A stretch of 40,305 bases of DNA from Gammaproteobacteria bacterium (lineage in GTDB: Bacteria > Pseudomonadota > Gammaproteobacteria > Pseudomonadales > Oleiphilaceae): contig JAUIAZ010000005.1 in assembly GCA_030427465.1 (NCBI GenBank), positions 1 to 40,305 of the forward strand, given 5' to 3'. How positions within the stretch are numbered: the stretch's first letter is position 1; each line of letters starts with the position of its first letter. Below, piece after piece: positions 21,502 through 30,691 of this stretch. Below the pieces are notes generated by a model. The model worked only from the letters and a program-made list of their open reading frames with translations. It was not told the origin of the DNA and ran no database searches. The translations under genes were made by a program, and so were the position numbers.

Positions 21502-24500
21502 ATGTCAGAAAACAGAAGCCAGGGACGGGAACGGCGTTCCAGTGTCAGAAAGGCCATCAGTCTCGCTGCCGAGCTTGTGCTGGGTGAACGGGTAACCGTG
21601 CGGGCCCGGCTCGAGGACTTCTGTGCCGAAGGTGTTTATGCGACATTCGCCCAGGAATCTCTCAGTGAGATTGAAGCGGCTGGAGTGGCCGTTGGTTCAC
21701 AGGTTCACTTGAGATTCACCACCCGAAACCCGACCCGGCTGCACGATCTGTATGTCGAAGTTCGCCGGATCGTCAGTGGCGGTCTGGGGGGCATGTTTGT
21801 CGGGGACAATTCGAAAGCGATCGGTGCCCTGATTGAAAACTGTGGCAGTGCGCCGCTTTCCTCTGCCTCGGCCGGAGACGGGCTGCAGACCCGCTCGCTG
21901 GTACTGCGACGTTGTGAAAAGCTCCTGGTTCAGCATCTCTCCCCTCTCATGGACAGCTACCTGACAAGGTTGCCTGAGGCATTTGATGAGGAAATCCAGA
22001 ATGCCTCAACCGATACCAAGCGCACGAAACTGGTCGATGCGCGTATTGTCCTGAAATCCCAGCTGGGCATATTCAAGAACCAGTTCTTGCGACTGATCAG
22101 CGACGATGTGCTGGCCAGGGCACAGAGCGAGCGGGACGGAGGGAGCGCACGCCAGGGGGAACTGAGCTATGAGAACCTGACCCTGGTTGATAAACAGGTT
22201 TTTGAAGACTGGCTGACCATCAAGGTGATGATCACCAAGGCCGAGACTGCCTATCGGGATCATCTGCTGCAGCTGACCATGCGCCTCGATGCACTCGGCC
22301 TGCGTTCCAGCCGTGGCTACAGCAACCCGCTGGGGCCTCCCCTGATCTGCCATGCCTTGCGCGACACGCTGATGCAGTTGCACTTGGCTGCCAGTGCAGA
22401 ACGCGTCTGCCTGAGACTCTTCGAAGAGCAGGTCATGACTCAGTTGGAAGATCTGTATGAAGACCTGAATGGGGCCATGATCCGCGCGGGGGTCCTGCCC
22501 AACCTGAATGTGAGTCAGTACTTTTCCAAGCCGAAGAATCCAGCCGTTAGTCGCGACAGTCAAAGGCCACCTGCTTCGCAAACACCAGCAGTGGCCCCAA
22601 GGCCTGCACCGGAAGGTGCCAGCAAAATGCGCCTCCCTGCGGCCGCTGGAAGCAGCCCGGGGGCAAGCCAGAAGACTGACCCTGTCCTCACAGCGGCCGG
22701 GCAGGCGAGGGCAACAGGCCCATCCGAAAATACAGCCTTGCCCTCGGCCTTGCGCTCTGACCTCAGTGCCGCGGAGGCCAGTGTTCGCGCGGCGCAGTAT
22801 CTTTTTGGCCTGTTGAAAAGCGGCCAGAACTGGCAGGGTAAGGTGCGGCAAAGAAGTCAGTTTCCGGCGGAAACCGAGGCACCGGCCTACAGTAATCAGG
22901 AAGTGCTGGAAAACCTCAGGGAAGTGCAGACCATTCCGTTGACCTTCAGTGCAGAAACCGGGGTGATTGATCGCACGACATTGCGCGACCGGATGCACCA
23001 GTTGTTGACACAGCGGGAAGAAACCCTGAAGGCGCTGTCCGGTACTCAGGATCAGGCACTGGAAGTGGTCGACCGTTTCTTTGCCAGTGTCCTGAAAAAT
23101 CCCAAGATCACTGATACAGCGAAAACCCAGATCAAGGGGCTGGAACTGCCGGTCTTGAAACTGGTCATGCGCGATCCGGCCTTTTTCAGGAATGCCGATG
23201 CGATTCCCCGACAGGTCATTAATCGCATCGCCCAGCTCGGCATGAAAAGCGGGCGTACCCCGAAAGCATTTACCGATCGCATCAATCAGCACGTCGCCCG
23301 CATCCAGGCGGAGTATGACAATGACCCTTCGGTGTTTGAGGATGTGCTGGGCGACCTGGATTCGATGCTTGAGCGCCAGAACCTGCTGTACCGGCGCAAC
23401 GTCGAGCGCGTGGCGGCGGCTGCCGAGGGTCAGCAAAAAATTGCACTGGCAAAAGATGCAGTGCGCAACGCGCTGGATAAACGGCTGAGCGGAAAGCGCG
23501 TGCCTAAAGCAGTGCTGACCCTGGTGAACGGCGGATGGCGGGATCTCCTGTCTCTTTGTTACATCCGGTTGGGAGCGGAAAGCCGTGAATGGAGTGAGCA
23601 CCTCCAGGTGATTGACGAACTGCTGCGCTATGCCGATGACCGCGACTATGCGCTCAACTTGCCGGAGATTCTGCGCATGATTCAGGAAGGTCTGAGCAGT
23701 ATTTCTTCCAACCAGATACCCAGCGGCCACATCCGGGATGAGCTCAAACAGTTTCTGACCAGTCGCGATGGCTCGGAAATCGAATGGGTGGCAGTGGAAA
23801 CCGAGGAAGATACCCCGGTCGACCCGTCGATCCGGCAGGTGCAGGATTCAAGACGCAAAAGCCTGCAGCGCTGGCTGGTCAGGGCGCAGCGATTGCAGCC
23901 CGGCGACTGGCTGCGTCTCGACCGCGAGAATACGGATCCGGACTTTGTTCGTCTGGTCTGGGTCGGAGAGGATCATAGCCGTTATGTATTCGTAAACCAT
24001 CAGGGTATGAAGGTCATTGACCTGGATGCCTATACGCTGGCGGCCTACCTGCAGAAAGGCATTGCCATTGTTGAGGTGGAGCCGGAAAGAACGCTGGTCG
24101 ATGAAAGCCTGGATGAAATGGTTAAAGGCCTGTATGAGCAGCTGAACTTTGTTTCCACTCATGACGAGCTGACCGGGTTGATGCAGCGCAAGGAGTTTGA
24201 GCGCCAGATCGCCCTGTACCTCGATGCGGAGGGAGGGCAGAGTGCAGTCTCCCTGATCCTCGTCAGCCTGAGCCAGTTCCGTTTTGTAAACGACTCTCAG
24301 GGGTTGGAGGCGGGTGACAAAGCCCTGAAAGACATTGCCCGCATACTCCGGGCCTTTGTCGGCGATGACCGTCATCTGTGTCGCTTTGGGGGGGATGAAT
24401 TCCTGATGCGCTGCGAGTCCCCGGCCGCCTCACCGGCAGATCAGATTCACCGGGCCCTGGATCAGTACCGGCTCAAATGGCGAAGCCAGTCTGTCGATGT

Positions 24501-25407
24501 CAAAGCCTGCATTGGCTATGTGGATGCCCCTGCCGGAACACGTGATGTGAAGGAACTGATCATGACGGCAGAAACTGCCGTTCGGGCCGCCCGGGCGCGC
24601 GCGCCTGATGCGATCGAGGGGCACTCGCTGGACGAGAACCTTCAGGCCAGACGTGAAGCCATAGCCAGTCAGGTCGCCCAACTGGATCGCCGGCAGGCTG
24701 ATGAAAAGATCCTGCTACGTAGCCAGAAAATCATTCCTCTACACAGCAAAACCCGCATGGGGACACAGTATGAGATTCTGCTTAGTGTCTACGACAGTCA
24801 GGGCAACCTGATTCCGGCTGCCGATTTTGTGCGTGCCGCCGAAGATTATCAGCGTATGCAGATGGTCGATCGCTGGGTGGTGGGTCATGTGCTGGACTGG
24901 ATGAAAGACAACAAGCGACAGATCGAAGCCATGGGCGGCGTGTGCATCAACCTGTCTGGCCACAGCCTGAATGATGAAAAGCTGCTTGAGTTCATTTTCG
25001 AGCGACTCACGCAGTATGACGTGCCGCTGGACAAAATCTGTTTCGAGATCACCGAAGCGGCAGCGATCACCAATACTCACGATATTGCCGAGTTCATCCA
25101 GGAGCTGCAGGAATACGGTTGCCGTTTCTGTCTCGGGCACTTCGGGTCCGGCATTTCCTACCAGTTGCTGAAGCGCCTGCCCGTGGACATGATCAAAGTG
25201 GATGGCACCTACATGCGGGAAATAGACAAAGACAGCAACGATCGCATGATGGTTCGATCCATGACCGAAATGGCCCACTATCTGGGGCGTGAGATCATTG
25301 CGCCTTTTGTGGAGTCACAGGAAATCATGGATACCGTCCAGGGCCTGGGCGTCGACTATGTGCAGGGCTACCACATCGAGCGGCCCAAATCTCTCACCAA
25401 CTTCTAG
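21502..25407 (+). CDS. Large DUF1631-type protein with PilZ-like N-terminus, GGDEF and degenerate EAL domains
   Basis: RRSSVRKAISLAAELV resembles a PilZ start; CRFGGDEFLMR intact GGDEF; FEITEAAAITN, LGHFGSGISYQLLKRLPVDMIKVDGTY and QGYHIERP are EAL-family landmarks. Confidence 0.9.
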   Translation: MSENRSQGRERRSSVRKAISLAAELVLGERVTVRARLEDFCAEGVYATFAQESLSEIEAAGVAVGSQVHLRFTTRNPTRLHDLYVEVRRIVSGGLGGMFVGDNSKAIGALIENCGSAPLSSASAGDGLQTRSLVLRRCEKLLVQHLSPLMDSYLTRLPEAFDEEIQNASTDTKRTKLVDARIVLKSQLGIFKNQFLRLISDDVLARAQSERDGGSARQGELSYENLTLVDKQVFEDWLTIKVMITKAETAYRDHLLQLTMRLDALGLRSSRGYSNPLGPPLICHALRDTLMQLHLAASAERVCLRLFEEQVMTQLEDLYEDLNGAMIRAGVLPNLNVSQYFSKPKNPAVSRDSQRPPASQTPAVAPRPAPEGASKMRLPAAAGSSPGASQKTDPVLTAAGQARATGPSENTALPSALRSDLSAAEASVRAAQYLFGLLKSGQNWQGKVRQRSQFPAETEAPAYSNQEVLENLREVQTIPLTFSAETGVIDRTTLRDRMHQLLTQREETLKALSGTQDQALEVVDRFFASVLKNPKITDTAKTQIKGLELPVLKLVMRDPAFFRNADAIPRQVINRIAQLGMKSGRTPKAFTDRINQHVARIQAEYDNDPSVFEDVLGDLDSMLERQNLLYRRNVERVAAAAEGQQKIALAKDAVRNALDKRLSGKRVPKAVLTLVNGGWRDLLSLCYIRLGAESREWSEHLQVIDELLRYADDRDYALNLPEILRMIQEGLSSISSNQIPSGHIRDELKQFLTSRDGSEIEWVAVETEEDTPVDPSIRQVQDSRRKSLQRWLVRAQRLQPGDWLRLDRENTDPDFVRLVWVGEDHSRYVFVNHQGMKVIDLDAYTLAAYLQKGIAIVEVEPERTLVDESLDEMVKGLYEQLNFVSTHDELTGLMQRKEFERQIALYLDAEGGQSAVSLILVSLSQFRFVNDSQGLEAGDKALKDIARILRAFVGDDRHLCRFGGDEFLMRCESPAASPADQIHRALDQYRLKWRSQSVDVKACIGYVDAPAGTRDVKELIMTAETAVRAARARAPDAIEGHSLDENLQARREAIASQVAQLDRRQADEKILLRSQKIIPLHSKTRMGTQYEILLSVYDSQGNLIPAADFVRAAEDYQRMQMVDRWVVGHVLDWMKDNKRQIEAMGGVCINLSGHSLNDEKLLEFIFERLTQYDVPLDKICFEITEAAAITNTHDIAEFIQELQEYGCRFCLGHFGSGISYQLLKRLPVDMIKVDGTYMREIDKDSNDRMMVRSMTEMAHYLGREIIAPFVESQEIMDTVQGLGVDYVQGYHIERPKSLTNF

Positions 25408-25464
25408 CCGGGAAACCTGAATAGCCTGCGAGTCTGATGGTCCGGTTGGCGCGGCTGCTAAGGC

Positions 25465-26907
25465 TTATTCGTCATCCGGCTCATCACCTTCGGCGCTCTC
25501 GATACCCAGTTCCTTGATCTTTCTTGTCAGAGTATTCCGGCCCCAGCCCAGCAGAAGCGAGGCATCCCGTTTGCGCCCGGCAGTCTGCTTCAGGGCCGCT
25601 TCAATCATGATACGTTCGAAAACGGGCACTGCAGTATCCAGCAGCCCGGTCTTGCCGGACCGCAATTCCTGATCCGCCCAGAACTTGAGGGCTTCCTGCC
25701 AGTCCTGATGCCCCTGCCGGCCCTGGGATTTCTTCTGCAGGTCTCCCGGCAGGTCTGCCACGTGAATTTCGCGGCCGGATGCCATGACGGTAAGCCAGCG
25801 GCAGGTATTCTCCAGCTGCCTGACGTTACCGGGCCAGGGCAGAGCACATAACTGGGCCTCGGCTTCTTCTGTCAGAACCTTGGTTTCCACATTCAGTTCG
25901 CTGGCGGCTTCCTGCAGAAAGTGCTGGGCAAGCCGGGGAATGTCCTCACGGCGTTCGGCGAGTTTTGGAAGGTGGATGCGGATGACATTCAGACGGTGGA
26001 AAAGATCCTCCCGGAACTGCCCCTGCTCCACCAGGGTTTCCAGATCCTGGTGAGTGGCCGCTATGATCCGGACATCCACCTTGATCGGCGTGGTTCCGCC
26101 AACCCGGTAGAACTCACCGTCAGCCAGCACCCTGAGCAGCCGGGTCTGGGTTTCCGCCGGCATGTCGCCGATTTCATCCAGGAAGAGCGTACCTCCGTTG
26201 GTCTGTTCGAAGCGCCCCTGACGCATACCGCCGGCACCGGTAAAGCTGCCTTTCTCATGGCCGAAGAGCTCTGATTCAATCAGGTCGCGGGGAATGGCGG
26301 CCATGTTCAGTGCGACAAACTCAGCGGAGGCCCGCGGGCTGTGCAAGTGCAGGGCGCGGGCGACCAGTTCCTTACCGGTACCGGATTCGCCATTGATCAG
26401 TACAGTGATGTTGCTGTGGGATAGCCGGCCAATCGCGCGGAAAACCTCCTGCATGGCGGGGGCTTCACCAATGATCTGGTTCTGGTTAGCCAGACCGGGT
26501 TCACCCGAAGTGGCGGCTACCTGCTTGCGATGAGCACGGCTGTGCTCAATGGCGCGGGAAACCAGCGTCACTGCATCATCAATGTCAAAGGGTTTGGGCA
26601 GATACTCAAAGGCACCGCTCTGATAAGACGAGACAGCACTGTCCAGATCGCTGTGAGCGGTCATGATAATGACAGGAAGGCCGGCGCATTTCTCGCGGAT
26701 CTGGGATAGCAGCGTCAGACCGTCAATGCCTGGCATGCGGATATCACTGATGATGGCGTCCGGTGTTTCCCGGTCGAGCCGCTGTAGCAGGGGCTCGCCG
26801 GACTCGAAGGACCGGGTTCCAATATCGGATTGCTCGAGGGCTTTTTCCAGTACCCATCGGATGGAGCGGTCGTCATCGACAATCCAGACGTTGGCGGGGG
26901 TGCTCAT
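25465..26907 (-). CDS. ntrC: Nitrogen regulation response regulator NtrC (sigma54 activator)
   Basis: WIVDDDRSIRWVLEKAL receiver, GESGTGKELVARALH Walker A, GSFTGA loop, C-terminal Fis-type HTH. Downstream of ntrB, with 4-nt overlap. Confidence 0.96.
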   Translation of the reverse strand: MSTPANVWIVDDDRSIRWVLEKALEQSDIGTRSFESGEPLLQRLDRETPDAIISDIRMPGIDGLTLLSQIREKCAGLPVIIMTAHSDLDSAVSSYQSGAFEYLPKPFDIDDAVTLVSRAIEHSRAHRKQVAATSGEPGLANQNQIIGEAPAMQEVFRAIGRLSHSNITVLINGESGTGKELVARALHLHSPRASAEFVALNMAAIPRDLIESELFGHEKGSFTGAGGMRQGRFEQTNGGTLFLDEIGDMPAETQTRLLRVLADGEFYRVGGTTPIKVDVRIIAATHQDLETLVEQGQFREDLFHRLNVIRIHLPKLAERREDIPRLAQHFLQEAASELNVETKVLTEEAEAQLCALPWPGNVRQLENTCRWLTVMASGREIHVADLPGDLQKKSQGRQGHQDWQEALKFWADQELRSGKTGLLDTAVPVFERIMIEAALKQTAGRKRDASLLLGWGRNTLTRKIKELGIESAEGDEPDDE

Positions 26908-27977
26908 TCAGAAGTCTCCAGAGGAATAAATACAATAAAATTGGTCAGGCCCGGCTCACTCTCGCACTCAACGAGCCCGGCATGCTGGCTGATGATGCTC
27001 TGTGTGATCGACAGGCCCAGGCCGGTGCCTTCGGCCCGCCCACTCACCATGGGGTAAAAGATGTTCTTGCGCAGGTTCTCAGGAATGCCCGGCCCGTTAT
27101 CAATAATGTCCACCCTCAACACCAGACGGTAGCGAGAAGAGCCAATTGTGAACTGCCGCAGCGGGCGTGTGCGGATGGTCAACGTTGGTGTTGGGTGATC
27201 CGGCATGGATTGAAGCGCCTGCATGGCGTTGCGACAGATGTTCAGAAAAGCCTGGATCAGTTGTTCCTTGTCGCCCGGGAACTCCGGCAGGGATGGGTCA
27301 TAATCCCGGACCAGTCTGATGGGGTGGTCGTTTTCCACTTCAATCAGCGACAGAATGCGCTCCAGAACCTCGTGGATATTCACGCTATCCATTTGCAGGG
27401 CCTGGTGGGGGCCTAGCATACGGTCCACCAGATTGCGGAGCCGATCGGATTCGGCAATGATGATTTCGGTAAAGTCTTTCTGATCCTCGTCCTTGAGTGC
27501 CCGACTCAGTAGCTGTGCGGCGCCTCGTATACCGCCCAGCGGATTCTTGATTTCATGTGCCAGCCCCCGGATCAGCATGCGGGAAGTGGCCTGGTTGGCC
27601 AACAGTTCTTCCTCCCGACTGATCCTCTGCAGCCGTTCGCGGGTGGAAATTTCCATCAGGATCCAGTCCGGATTCACGGCGGTGAAAGGTGCGGCAGTGT
27701 AGTCGATGAAAGCACGGTTACCTGAGGGCAGCAGGATTTCCACCTCCCGCTGTGTATAGGAGTGGCCGTGGCGAATGCACTCATCCAGCCCGGTCAGTTG
27801 TCCGGCCTGCTTGTTCAGCAGTTCAGATATGCCCGCTCCGTTGTTGCGTTGCCCGCTGACTTCCAGAATCATTTGGGCGGCTGCGTTGCTGTACTTCACT
27901 TCCTTGCTGAGGTCGAGCACCAGAATCCCGGTGGTCAGGTTGTCCAGAATTGGTGCCAGTTGTTTTGCGCTAAGCAT
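26904..27977 (-). CDS. ntrB: Nitrogen regulation sensor histidine kinase NtrB
   Basis: MLSAKQLAPILDNLTTGILVLD PAS region, RGLAHEIKNPLGGIRGAAQLL H-box, NICRNAMQAL, DNGPGIP, GTGLGLSITQSI. Start preceded by GGGGAA. Confidence 0.95.
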   Translation of the reverse strand: MLSAKQLAPILDNLTTGILVLDLSKEVKYSNAAAQMILEVSGQRNNGAGISELLNKQAGQLTGLDECIRHGHSYTQREVEILLPSGNRAFIDYTAAPFTAVNPDWILMEISTRERLQRISREEELLANQATSRMLIRGLAHEIKNPLGGIRGAAQLLSRALKDEDQKDFTEIIIAESDRLRNLVDRMLGPHQALQMDSVNIHEVLERILSLIEVENDHPIRLVRDYDPSLPEFPGDKEQLIQAFLNICRNAMQALQSMPDHPTPTLTIRTRPLRQFTIGSSRYRLVLRVDIIDNGPGIPENLRKNIFYPMVSGRAEGTGLGLSITQSIISQHAGLVECESEPGLTNFIVFIPLETSE

Positions 27978-28002
27978 GCTATTCCCCAATTTTGACAACT
28001 TG

Positions 28003-28019
28003 TAGCAAGTTTCAAACCA
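28003..28019 (-). promoter_or_regulatory. Candidate sigma54 -24/-12 promoter for ntrBC
   Basis: Minus-strand TGGTTTGAAACTTGCTA: GG-N10-GC spacing and TTGC -12 box, 28-42 nt upstream of ntrB. Confidence 0.4.
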
Positions 28020-28180
28020 GAATGAAGCCAGGGCATTCCGGGTGAGCCCATTTTGGGTGCACACAGTCTGAACCCCGGCAATGACAGGCACTCTGCGGCA
28101 AAAGCCGGCGAAAGAAATGGAAGCCGTCAGACGAAATTGGGGCAGGTCAGAAGCCCGGGAGGCTGACTGCGCCTCAAGTA

Positions 28181-28197
28181 TGCACCATTATAGTGCG
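28181..28197. promoter_or_regulatory. Candidate NtrC-binding site upstream of ntrBC
   Basis: TGCACC-ATTAT-AGTGCG, close to the TGCACC-N5-GGTGCA consensus. Confidence 0.5.
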
Positions 28198-28221
28198 TAA
28201 TGGGTGGCGGTGCATGTGGAG

Positions 28222-28238
28222 GCGCCCGATTTGGGCGC
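28222..28238. repeat. Perfect inverted repeat GCGCCC-GATTT-GGGCGC
   Basis: 6-bp arms, 5-bp spacer, just past the end of the DUF4124 gene; no T tract. Confidence 0.5.
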
Positions 28239-28243
28239 ACGGA

Positions 28244-28792
28244 TCATAGAATGGCGGAAGGGCGGTGTATCGTAAAGGTCACTGGAGGGGCACTGATAAT
28301 CACCTCGGAACTGTTGATGATCTCCAAACCCAGTTGATGGGTTCCCCGGTCGACATTGAGCAGGGTGTAGCTCGACAGTTCGGTGATGGCCATGACTTCC
28401 CCGTCCAGCGTCAGGCGGTAGCTGTGGCCCGGAAGCAGTTCAGGCTGGCTTTCGAAGATCACCTCCACGTTGCCGTCACCGGCGTGAAAGGCGCTGTCAC
28501 TTTCCGGCCAGGTAATCCGCAGGGTTTTGTAGGGAGGCGGGGCAGGTTGCGCGGCTGCATCATCACTGTCTCCCTGGTCGTCCGGCCTGGCCGCCGGCTT
28601 GGGCATTTCGATGGTGGATATTGGCGCCACTTCAATCTTTTCGGCGCCCTCCCGATAGGTATCTGAATATTCCACTTCGCCCTGGTCATTGGTCCAGCGA
28701 TAGATGTCTGCCAGGCTCAGACTGGCAGACCCCAACAGTAAAGCGCTGGTCAGCAGGCCCTTTTTCAGACGCGGGTATCTGTCTGCCATCAT
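28244..28792 (-). CDS. DUF4124 domain-containing exported protein
   Basis: Signal peptide then DIYRWTNDQGEVEYSDTYREGAEKIEV, typical of DUF4124; C-terminal beta-rich domain. Confidence 0.88.
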   Translation of the reverse strand: MMADRYPRLKKGLLTSALLLGSASLSLADIYRWTNDQGEVEYSDTYREGAEKIEVAPISTIEMPKPAARPDDQGDSDDAAAQPAPPPYKTLRITWPESDSAFHAGDGNVEVIFESQPELLPGHSYRLTLDGEVMAITELSSYTLLNVDRGTHQLGLEIINSSEVIISAPPVTFTIHRPSAIL

Positions 28793-28820
28793 GTCACCTC
28801 GTACTCAAGAAAAAACGCGC

Positions 28821-28847
28821 AAAAAAAAGCCCCGCCGGGGCGGGGCT
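28821..28847 (-). terminator. Rho-independent terminator of glnA
   Basis: AGCCCCG-CCGGGG-CGGGGCT stem-loop with A8 on the plus strand (T8 on the minus strand). Confidence 0.88.
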
Positions 28848-28865
28848 CCACATTCTGTATCCGAC

Positions 28866-30272
28866 TTATACAGAGTAGTACATTTCGAACTCGACCGGGT
28901 GAGTGGTCATGTTCAGACGCTCAATGTCGTTACGCTTGAGGTCGATGTACGCGTCGATCATATCCTTGGTGAAGACGTCGCCCTTGGTCAGGAACTCGTA
29001 ATCGGCTTCCAGGCACTCCAGGGCCTGCTCCAGCGAGTGTGCAACAGTCGGGATCTCGGCCGCTTCTTCTGCCGGCAGATCGTACAGATCCTTGTCCATG
29101 GCATCGCCAGGGTGGATCTTGTTCTGGATGCCGTCCAGGCCAGCCATCAGCAGGGCAGAGAATGCCAGGTAAGGGTTGGCTGCCGGATCCGGGAAGCGGG
29201 CTTCCAGACGGCGGGCTTTCGGGCTGTTAACGAAAGGAATACGGATAGAAGCTGAACGGTTGCGGGCAGAGTAGGCCAGCATGACCGGTGCTTCAAAGCC
29301 AGGAACCAGACGCTTATAGCTGTTAGTGGAGGGGTTGGTAAAGGCGTTCAGAGCACGCGCGTGCTTGATGATACCACCAATGTAGTACAGACACTCTTCA
29401 GACAGGCCTGCATAAGCGTCACCGGCGAAGATGTTCTTGCCATCTTTGGCCAGAGACTGGTGGCAGTGCATGCCGGAGCCGTTGTCGCCAACTACTGGCT
29501 TGGGCATGAAGGTTGCTGTCTTGCCATAAGCATGGGCTACGTTGTGTACACAGTACTTGAGCTTCTGGACTTCATCCGCTTTCAGGGTCAGGGTGTTGGC
29601 ACCAACACCGATCTCGCACTGACCAGCAGTACCCACCTCGTGGTGGTGAACTTCGATGACCAGGCCCATGGCTTCCATGGCGTTACACATGGCCGCACGC
29701 AAGTCGTGCAGGCTGTCTACCGGAGGAACGGGGAAGTACCCGCCCTTGACGCCGGGACGGTGACCGATGTTGTTGCGGTCGAATTCATCGTTGGAAACCC
29801 AGGCCGCCTCTTCAGAGTGAATGCTGTAGGAAGCGCCTTCCATGCCGACTGACCAGCGAACGCTGTCGAAAATGAAAAATTCCGGCTCTGGTCCGAACAG
29901 AACGGTGTCAGCGATACCGGTGGACTTCAGGTACTCTTCTGCACGCTGTGCAATGGAGCGCGGGTCACGGTCATAGCCCTGCATGGTTGAAGGCTCAACG
30001 ATGTTACAGGTAATGATGAGTGTGGCTTCTTCGGTGAAGGGGTCCATCGTGGCGGTGGCATCATCGGGCATCAGGATCATGTCAGACTCGTTGATCCCCT
30101 TCCAGCCGGCGATTGAAGAACCGTCGAACATTTTGCCATCCTGGAAAAAGTCACCATCAACCTCGGTGGCAGGAATAGTGACGTGCTGCTCTTTACCCTT
30201 GGTATCGGTAAAACGCAGATCGACCCATTTCACTTCATTATCTTTGATGAGACCCAGAGTTTTCTCTGACAT
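28866..30272 (-). CDS. glnA: Glutamine synthetase type I
   Basis: [47 protein letters not shown], adenylylation-site region [12 protein letters not shown]. Confidence 0.98.
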   Translation of the reverse strand: MSEKTLGLIKDNEVKWVDLRFTDTKGKEQHVTIPATEVDGDFFQDGKMFDGSSIAGWKGINESDMILMPDDATATMDPFTEEATLIITCNIVEPSTMQGYDRDPRSIAQRAEEYLKSTGIADTVLFGPEPEFFIFDSVRWSVGMEGASYSIHSEEAAWVSNDEFDRNNIGHRPGVKGGYFPVPPVDSLHDLRAAMCNAMEAMGLVIEVHHHEVGTAGQCEIGVGANTLTLKADEVQKLKYCVHNVAHAYGKTATFMPKPVVGDNGSGMHCHQSLAKDGKNIFAGDAYAGLSEECLYYIGGIIKHARALNAFTNPSTNSYKRLVPGFEAPVMLAYSARNRSASIRIPFVNSPKARRLEARFPDPAANPYLAFSALLMAGLDGIQNKIHPGDAMDKDLYDLPAEEAAEIPTVAHSLEQALECLEADYEFLTKGDVFTKDMIDAYIDLKRNDIERLNMTTHPVEFEMYYSV

Positions 30273-30430
30273 TCCGTATTGCTCCGTGTTTATGTTGCTT
30301 TATTGATTTAAATGCTGCCGGCTGCTTTCGCACTGGGCGTGCCCGTGTTACGGCTGCGGGTTGAGGCAGACCGGAAAGGCGGCTGAAGATCATAACATGA
30401 GGTTTCAGGCCTTGCTCCTGCTTTTGAACC

Positions 30431-30447
30431 AAGCAATTTGTTTGCCA
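30431..30447 (-). promoter_or_regulatory. Sigma54 promoter of glnA
   Basis: Minus-strand TGGCAAACAAATTGCTT: TGGCA, GG-N10-GC, TTGC. Predicted TSS about 30421. Confidence 0.75.
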
Positions 30448-30530
30448 CCCCTGCACCTTTTTCTAACTGCTTGAGTCAGCGTCTTTTTTTCGGACACCCC
30501 GGGTGGAGGGCGCGACAGCCCTTGCTGAGT

Positions 30531-30547
30531 TGCACTCTTGTGGTGCG
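30531..30547. promoter_or_regulatory. NtrC-binding site 1 upstream of glnA
   Basis: TGCACT-CTTGT-GGTGCG, close match to TGCACC-N5-GGTGCA; centre about -118 from predicted TSS. Confidence 0.75.
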
Positions 30548-30561
30548 TTTCAGATGCGGTT

Positions 30562-30578
30562 TGCGCCGTCATGGTGCG
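30562..30578. promoter_or_regulatory. NtrC-binding site 2 upstream of glnA
   Basis: TGCGCC-GTCAT-GGTGCG; 31 bp from site 1 (about three helical turns). Confidence 0.75.
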
Positions 30579-30653
30579 ATCGCACCAAAAAAGACCATTC
30601 AGCAAGGTGAGCGTCTTCCACTTTATTTAAGTGCTAATGCGGCTCTGCTCTTA

Positions 30654-30659
30654 TATAAT
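30654..30659 (+). promoter_or_regulatory. Candidate -10 element for typA
   Basis: TATAAT 33-38 nt upstream of the GTG start. Confidence 0.4.
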
Positions 30660-30691
30660 GCAGCGCCATTTTATTCAGGAAAGGTGATTTT

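Noticed and set aside
22006-23730. 574-aa minus-strand ORF inside the DUF1631/GGDEF/EAL gene
   Set aside because: Shadow ORF. The plus strand has a single uninterrupted frame with recognisable domains; the antisense product has no recognisable motifs and is a product of codon bias.
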